DNA from: Ananas comosus
Lineage: Eukaryota; Streptophyta; Magnoliopsida; Poales; Bromeliaceae
Direction of reading: 5' to 3'
Assembly (NCBI RefSeq): GCF_001540865.1
Contig: NC_033642.1
Coordinates: 715,450 to 779,449, forward strand
Length of the DNA: 64,000 bases
Translations under genes and position numbers: made by a program
In this document: piece after piece, positions 58,901 through 64,000 of the stretch
Layout of the letters: each line of letters begins with the position of its first letter
How positions within the stretch are numbered: the stretch's first letter is position 1
The notes under the pieces: generated by a model
Told to the model about the DNA's origin: nothing
The model's database searches: none
Seen by the model: the letters and a program-made list of their open reading frames with translations, nothing else

Positions 58901-61270
58901 TATATCCCAACTGAAAAGATTAACCAGTTATAGTTCAAGTTTCATTATCCTATATTCTTATGGAGCTTCCACATGCATACCCAATGTTGGACTATAAAAA
59001 TACCAGATATTGGTCCTTTTGAGTACTATTGTGTTTCTGTTTATAGGTTTTTTATAATTACTATTGTGTTTCTGTTTAACCTGTAGGATTTAACTATCCT
59101 TATGGCTGATCAACATGGCAAAAGATGAATACTGTGTGAATTTCTCGTTTTAAGTCTTAACTTGTGATGATGCTGATGCAGGTTTTTGACCTGTATGGAA
59201 TTGGAGCTCGACCAACCTTCTCCACTCCTAATCTTCTAAAAGAACTCAACTTGAAGGTAATTTACACTCTGCAACATACAATGTTCTATGAATACTGAAG
59301 ATTTACAGGTAGATATATGTATCCTTCACAAATTATGCATGTTATGAGATTTGAATGAAAATAGTTAAGAATAAATTAAGATTGATATATTTTACTAGCT
59401 TGTCAGTGGCATATTAAAAATTATAATATGACACACCACTTCCCAGGGAGTCACCTATCCTAGGACTATTCTAATTCTAGCACACTTAACTCTTTTAACG
59501 TCTTGGGCCTAGCCACCGTCCAAAAATGCTGTAGCCGGATTAAGAGTTTTAGCCATATTATATTTTATATATTGGACTACCTTGGGGTCTCACATATAAT
59601 ATTGCAATCGGTCAAATAAGAAATAAGTGAATAGGTTTCAGAATTATCTGGCAGAAGATGATTTGATTTTGGCATATTTTAGAGGGATTATTATTTTCCA
59701 AACTGCCGAGCATGTGATTGCCAAATTTTAACTGAATTGTTTGAAATTGCCCTTTTTGTTCATTCCATATCTACGTTGTCGGCTTATTCATTTATTTTGA
59801 ATTTGTAAAGATGCTGTTTTAATGAGAAAGATTTAAAAGCCATCTATTTTATTTTTACTTGAAAATGTGATTTTTGTTTTCATTTAGATTTTTTTTTTTT
59901 AACAAATTGCTAACTTCTCTGTATTACCACAGTTGGGCAAATTGTCTACCGGTGATTCTTTGGATATGTCCCCACAAGATGAGGCAGCGATTCAGGCAAA
60001 TGATGCTACTATTAAGGACATGGAGGTAAACTTTTTTGTTTTTTAATTCCTCTTTCACATTTTTCATAACCGAGCAAAAGCAATATTTCAGGAAATGGAG
60101 ACAACAATGCAGGCAAAATATTCTTTGTTTTTTCCTTTTTTCCATTTTATGATAATTAGATCTGGTAAGAGAACTGAGAATCACGGCATGTCAATAGGTA
60201 TAAGCCCACTTGCCTCTGCGAAGTAGTGCCGTTGAGAAACTTCAGATGTTCTCATCATTGAATTGTTCTGAAAATGAAAAGAGAATTTTCTTGTTTGAGT
60301 CTACTTAAATTAATCATCCTCATGTTGTTTGCATTTTAAGCCTTTAGAAGAAAAAAGAATAATTAAAATCTTGTAATCTTTATTTTCCTCATAGCTGTCA
60401 TTCTTTTGGTCCATATTTATGGTTTGCAGCATATGCCATTCATATAGAGATTTTGAAGCCTGTAATTCTTCCTTTCTTTATCTGCGATTTGCGAAGTTTC
60501 GCCTTTTATCATGTAGAAACACATCACTTTCCCCATCCCTAGTGCCCTATCGCAAGCGTCTTTAAACGCAAATGCATTTTGATCGTGTGAAAATGCGTTG
60601 TTTTTCCCTCCACAGTCACCAAATCACAAAGTGTGCATTTTGCCTGTTTCTCAAGGTTTTAAGTGCCCGTCGGCACGGGCCGTATCCACCGTGTCGTACC
60701 GTGTTAATAAGATATCGGCACGATATAGACTCCGTGCAGATGGCACAGCTTAAAACCCTCTATTCTTTAAATTAGTTGGTAATTTTCTCAATAAATTCAA
60801 AAGATGTGATAAAAAGACATAATAAATAGTTAGAATATTTTGTTGCTAAAGAAAATAAATATTTCATGCTATTATGCATCGGCACACAAGAATTTTTTTT
60901 GACCGGCACGACTCGGCACGCACCGTGCCGTACCGTGCCGGTAAGTTTCCGGCACTATCCCGTGCCACGGCACTTAAATCCTTGCTGTTTCCTTTGGATT
61001 CCACATTTCTAAATTTTGATCTGTATTTGAATTAAAGTCAAATTATTCTCATGCCATCTTGTCTTTTTCCAGGGAGCAGCAGTGGCCTACGTCGCCAACT
61101 TACTCTCAGTCCCCGCAATCTTCATCAAAGCCGTAACCGACATTGTCGACGGGGAGAAGCCGACCGCCGAGGAGTTCCTGCAGAACCTAATCGCGGTCAC
61201 CGCGGCATTAGACCATGCCGTTACCAAAGTGATCGACTTCGTCAGCGGTAAATTCCTCTCCGATCTTTGA
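55996..61270 (+). CDS. MTN: 5'-methylthioadenosine (S-adenosylhomocysteine) nucleosidase, 8 exons
   Basis: Cleaves 5'-methylthioadenosine to adenine and methylthioribose in the cytosolic Yang cycle, recycling the methylthio group after ethylene, polyamine and nicotianamine synthesis. Exons: 55996-56212, 56328-56394, 57303-57394, 57592-57698, 57983-58057, 59182-59256, 59933-60025, 61073-61270. All borders are GT/AG and the phases fit, giving 307 residues and a TGA. The conserved core starts near residue 63 (PISTVLIVIAMQTEALP) and includes INAGTAGGFK, SDVAFHDRR, FDLYGIGARP, LSTGDSLDM and KDMEGAAVAYVA. The probable catalytic residues, by analogy with bacterial and Arabidopsis enzymes, are Glu76, Glu242 and Asp265. 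The first 60 residues are a low-complexity, acidic Ala/Glu-rich extension coded by GC-rich repeats, longer than in Arabidopsis. It does not look like a transit peptide. Plant MTNs act mainly on methylthioadenosine; activity on S-adenosylhomocysteine differs between paralogues and cannot be read here. The start has a good context (CCCATGGCC). Confidence 0.95.
59401..59594 (-). repeat. 5S rRNA-derived repeat (Cassandra-like TRIM LTR) in intron 6
   Basis: On the minus strand 59438-59491 reads as the 3' half of plant 5S rRNA: AGTTAAGTGTGCTAG, then TCCTAGGATAGGTGACTCCC and TGGGAAGT. That is about 45 of 54 positions by eye. It covers the internal control region boxes of the polymerase III promoter. 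It sits within a segment with TG...CA ends (TGTGAGACCCC at 59594, ...GCCACTGACA at 59401), the arrangement of the Cassandra class of tiny retrotransposons. No matching target duplication was found, so a plain 5S pseudogene or 5S-type SINE is possible. Confidence 0.68.
60652..60984 (-). mobile_element. hAT-type MITE, 333 bp, copy 2, in intron 7
   Basis: Ends CAAGGTTTTAAGTGCC and (inverted) CAAGGATTTAAGTGCC, flanked by CTGTTTCT (60644-60651) and CTGTTTCC (60985-60992), an 8-bp duplication with one change. It ends 88 bases before the last exon. It is the inverted counterpart of 48014-48347. Confidence 0.88.
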
Positions 61271-61600
61271 GACGCCGTTATCAATCACGCATTCTTTACC
61301 CTCATCAATCCTCAATTCTTCGACCCTGGAGCGGCAACATTATTATCTATGCCCATTATTATTCTAGGTTGTATTTTTATCCCTATTAGTATTGATTACA
61401 ATGTGGATTTATCTGTTGCTTCCACAGCCCAAGATTTGTCACTGTTGTATAAGTATCTGTTCATTTGGTTACTGTCCATAGATGTGTAATGAGATTCACT
61501 GCTTTATTTATATGCACTAGTGATGATGTAGCATAAAAGATATCACAGTACAACAATATGAGATCTTAGTGACTTAATAAATGTTCTCTTTTGCTTATGA
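61271..61600 (+). other. 3' untranslated region of the nucleosidase gene
   Basis: No further frame follows the stop. TTGTATAAG and TTTATTTAT-type AU-rich text precede a possible AATAAA polyadenylation signal near 61577. The exact transcript end cannot be seen. Confidence 0.5.
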
Positions 61601-62284
61601 TTAAATCACTATACTAGTGAACCTAGTTGTGCCTTGTTTAGAATATAACCCAAATCTCAATGGTGTTGTCCTGTTTGGCAAAGTTCTGTTTGAGAAACAT
61701 TACTAGGAGAAGCTATGTATAAATATATTTTTGAGATAAAAATATATAAAATTTATCTGAGCTATGAACTATTTTGATCTGACTATCCAATCTCCAAAGC
61801 TTTTGATTTTAATACATAATTTTTCAATCTATTTGATTCAAGCTATTGGCTGATACTTCCATCACAAAACGTAGAAAACTTATTTCTTAATAGGTTTATT
61901 GTCGAGTGAATTATATAAAATATGCTAATCAAGCTCGCAAAGATAAATGATGGGCCCAAATTTTGAAGTGGAAGAATTAATATTAGGTTGTCAGATTTAA
62001 ATAGAAAACAGGCGCGCCCAACGCGATACTGGCTTAACCGTCGTTTGCCTAACTTTAAAATCCGTGTGATTTATATGATGGACGGTAGATAGAGCAGTGT
62101 TATATTACAAATTGTCCCATCTATTTTTGTTTTTTTGTGACACATTTGGGAGGTCGTAATATAATTTTGTAATGTACTTTTTTTATTATTTAGATATAAT
62201 TTATAATTAAAAATTATTAAACCGAGCCTTGTTTATTCATTGGATTTGATCGAATTTATTTAAAGTAAAAAAAGTTGCCTTTAA
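61601..62284. other. Intergenic spacer, nothing recognised
   Basis: AT-rich sequence between two genes with no element ends or frames that can be supported. Confidence 0.55.
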
Positions 62285-62935
62285 GATACAATTTTGAAAA
62301 AACTTTAAATACCACTCTTGTGGTTTTGTATTTTTTCACTTTAGTATCCTGTTATTTAAAATGTATCAATTTAGAATCATATGGTTTCGCACTTTCTTAC
62401 TTTAGTATCCTGTGGTTTAAAGTGCATCAATTTAGTACCATGTAGTTCTATTTTTTTTTCTTTTCGTCGGCTTCTCTGTTAATGTTTTATTAAATTATGT
62501 ACAAAAAAAACTTTAGATATCCTGCTTAAGTTTATTGAATATTTACTTTAGTTCTTTTTAGTTTTAACTTTGTCACTGATTTTTTTTCCTCCGTTAATAT
62601 TTTGTTAAATTATATACAAAAAACTTCAGATACCCTACCTAGATTTATCGAATATTCACTGTAGTATCCTTTAATTTTAACTGTATCACTGATTTAACGA
62701 AAAAAATTACTGAAATAGATAATAAAAAGGAAAAAAACGAAAAAAATTACTGAAATAGATAATAAAAAGGAAAAATTAAAACCATATGGTACTAACTTGA
62801 TACACTTTAAACCATAGGATACTAAAGTGAGAAAATATAAAATTATTGGGACTAACTTGATACACTTTAAATTATAAAATATTAAAGTAAGTAAGTGTGA
62901 AACCACGAGGGGTATTTGGATTTTACCCTAAAATT
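62285..62935. repeat. Dispersed inverted-repeat element downstream of the host gene
   Basis: Same family as 55265-55620: ACTTTAAATACCACTCTTGTGG at the left and the inverted AAACCACGAGGGGTATTTGG at the right. CACTTTAGTATCCTGTGGTTTAAA-type units are repeated in both directions. A 38-39-bp segment (CGAAAAAAATTACTGAAAT...) is directly duplicated at 62698-62775. Confidence 0.78.
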
Positions 62936-62939
62936 TTTA

Positions 62940-63361
62940 AGTAATAATATTTACAGCAAATGGAAGCTTCTTTGAGGTCCCAACGCATCGAAGCACGCGC
63001 TTTCGCACGTGCCCCGCACGATTCCCACGTCACCAGCACTCCACCCGCTCCCTACTCATTAATGTACGATCAAAACCACATCGACCGTTAAAACCACAAT
63101 CGACGGCGGATCTCTCGCCCGCATAGAGATTCCCCGTACGGACGCCCTGATCGGATTCCGCGAACCGAACGTGGGTGTCGGTATTGACGGGACGTGCGAA
63201 ACGGTCGCATAGAAACGAGCCCTTCTCCTCCTCTTCTTCTTCTTCGCAATTAGGGTTTTCGATTTCGTGCGATTTAGGGTTAGGTTTAGGGTTTTGAACG
63301 CATCCGAGAGCGCGATCTCGATCTCGATCTCGATCTCGATCTCAGTGAACAATTGGATTCA
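62940..63361 (+). promoter_or_regulatory. Promoter and 5' leader of the next gene
   Basis: A GC-rich segment with a CACGTG G-box (63006-63011) and CCCACGTCA (about 63024) is followed by AGGGTTTT telo-box-like motifs (63252 and a longer TTAGGGTTAGGTTTAGGG at 63274-63291). A (GATCTC)5 repeat lies at 63314-63343. Telo boxes in plant leaders are common in genes for translation and growth. Confidence 0.55.
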
Positions 63362-63367
63362 ATGTCG
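63362..63367 (+). CDS. Probable first coding exon (Met-Ser) of a gene continuing beyond the window
   Basis: ATGTCG is followed directly by a strong donor GTGAGT (63368-63373). The region upstream looks like a promoter and leader. The downstream 600 bases to the window end are AT-rich and intron-like, with no second exon I can choose safely; the acceptor-like TTGTTGCAG at about 63863 opens a frame that soon stops. The product is unknown. The ATG could instead lie in an untranslated exon. Confidence 0.45.
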
Positions 63368-64000
63368 GTGAGTGCCCCTCCGATCTCTCAGATCCCCCGT
63401 TTCTTTCGAAATACGGTTTCCAAATTGAGTTTTTTGGGCATAATTTTCTCCTCTAATCTCTACTTGATTCGATTTTGCATCAAAAATACTGCATCTGATG
63501 GATTCTAAACTTGATTTTTGGTATATAACAGTGGCTATTATTGTTGATCTTTTTGGTTAAATTGCAACTATTCCCCTAAACTTCCAGGTTGATAATTGAT
63601 TACCGGATAGTTAAAAAAGAAAACAAAGAAAAAAAAAATTTCTGATCTAGTTTGACAAAAAGAACTGAGAAAGAGAATTGTTTTCAGTTATTTGGTGTTG
63701 TTGAGAGGATGGAAATAGAGAATGATAGCTGGAGTTGACTTAAACTGGTCATTAGTGGAGCAATCTGAGTCCAAAACTGCTTCTTTTCCCCATGATTTGT
63801 TATGTTCTATAAAACTCATTGGCTTAATCATAATTTGGCCTTCAAACTTTAATTTGTTGCAGTTTCTGGCTCGAACATTCTACGTTGTTGCAATCAAGTC
63901 TCACAACTTAACTTCTTTTGCTAAATGATAATGCGTCACTGATTTAGCAGTGATATCATATTTTATCATTACTAGGTCATCGATCACAGTACTGTTGCAT

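Noticed and set aside
60572..60775. Short frame in intron 7 of MTN
   Set aside because: It lies mostly within the hAT-type MITE and has no support as a coding exon.

Overview
This window is nuclear DNA of a flowering plant. The evidence is intron-rich genes with GT/AG borders, TAA-flanked MITEs, Ty3/gypsy and CACTA transposons, tRNA-type SINEs and an inserted piece of plant mitochondrial DNA. The very GC-rich first exon of the host gene fits a monocot (a pineapple-like genome is a guess only). A 100-N assembly gap lies at 21975-22074 and a single N at 43432.

Layout. 1-577: broken copy of a CACTA transposon ORF. 581-9302: a Ty3/gypsy element on the minus strand (element A) with a 2.48 kb 5' LTR and no 3' LTR. 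Its RNase H region is split by about 1.39 kb of mitochondrial DNA (2160-3550) carrying trnE(UUC). 9303-21974: two decayed plus-strand gypsy elements (D, then C) with broken LTRs, ending in an inverted D-type LTR cut by the gap. 22075-23779: MITEs and AT repeats. 23780-27553: minus-strand gypsy element B, with a complete LTR, inserted into older gag fragments. 27554-38954: a CACTA (En/Spm) element of about 11.4 kb with matching termini, a decayed TNP2 transposase and an apparently intact second ORF. 38955-48385: nested MITEs, a solo LTR inside a MITE, and a SINE split by a hAT-type MITE. 50111-52232: complete solo LTR with a 5-bp target duplication. 52332-55620: a SINE and MITEs.

Host genes. 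The only complete host gene is at 55996-61270 (+). It has eight exons, 307 codons, and encodes 5'-methylthioadenosine nucleosidase (Yang cycle / methionine salvage). Its introns hold a 5S-rRNA-derived (Cassandra-like) repeat and a hAT-type MITE. It lies between two copies of one dispersed repeat family. A second gene appears to start at 63362 (+), with telo-box motifs, a G-box and a two-codon first exon, and runs out of the window.

I found no operon-like system, CRISPR array or clearly new gene system. The most informative features are the dated nesting order of the transposons, the mitochondrial insertion, the contrast between decayed and intact CACTA ORFs, the 5S-derived intron repeat, an inverted pair of MITEs and an orphan cluster of TGGGCC promoter motifs.
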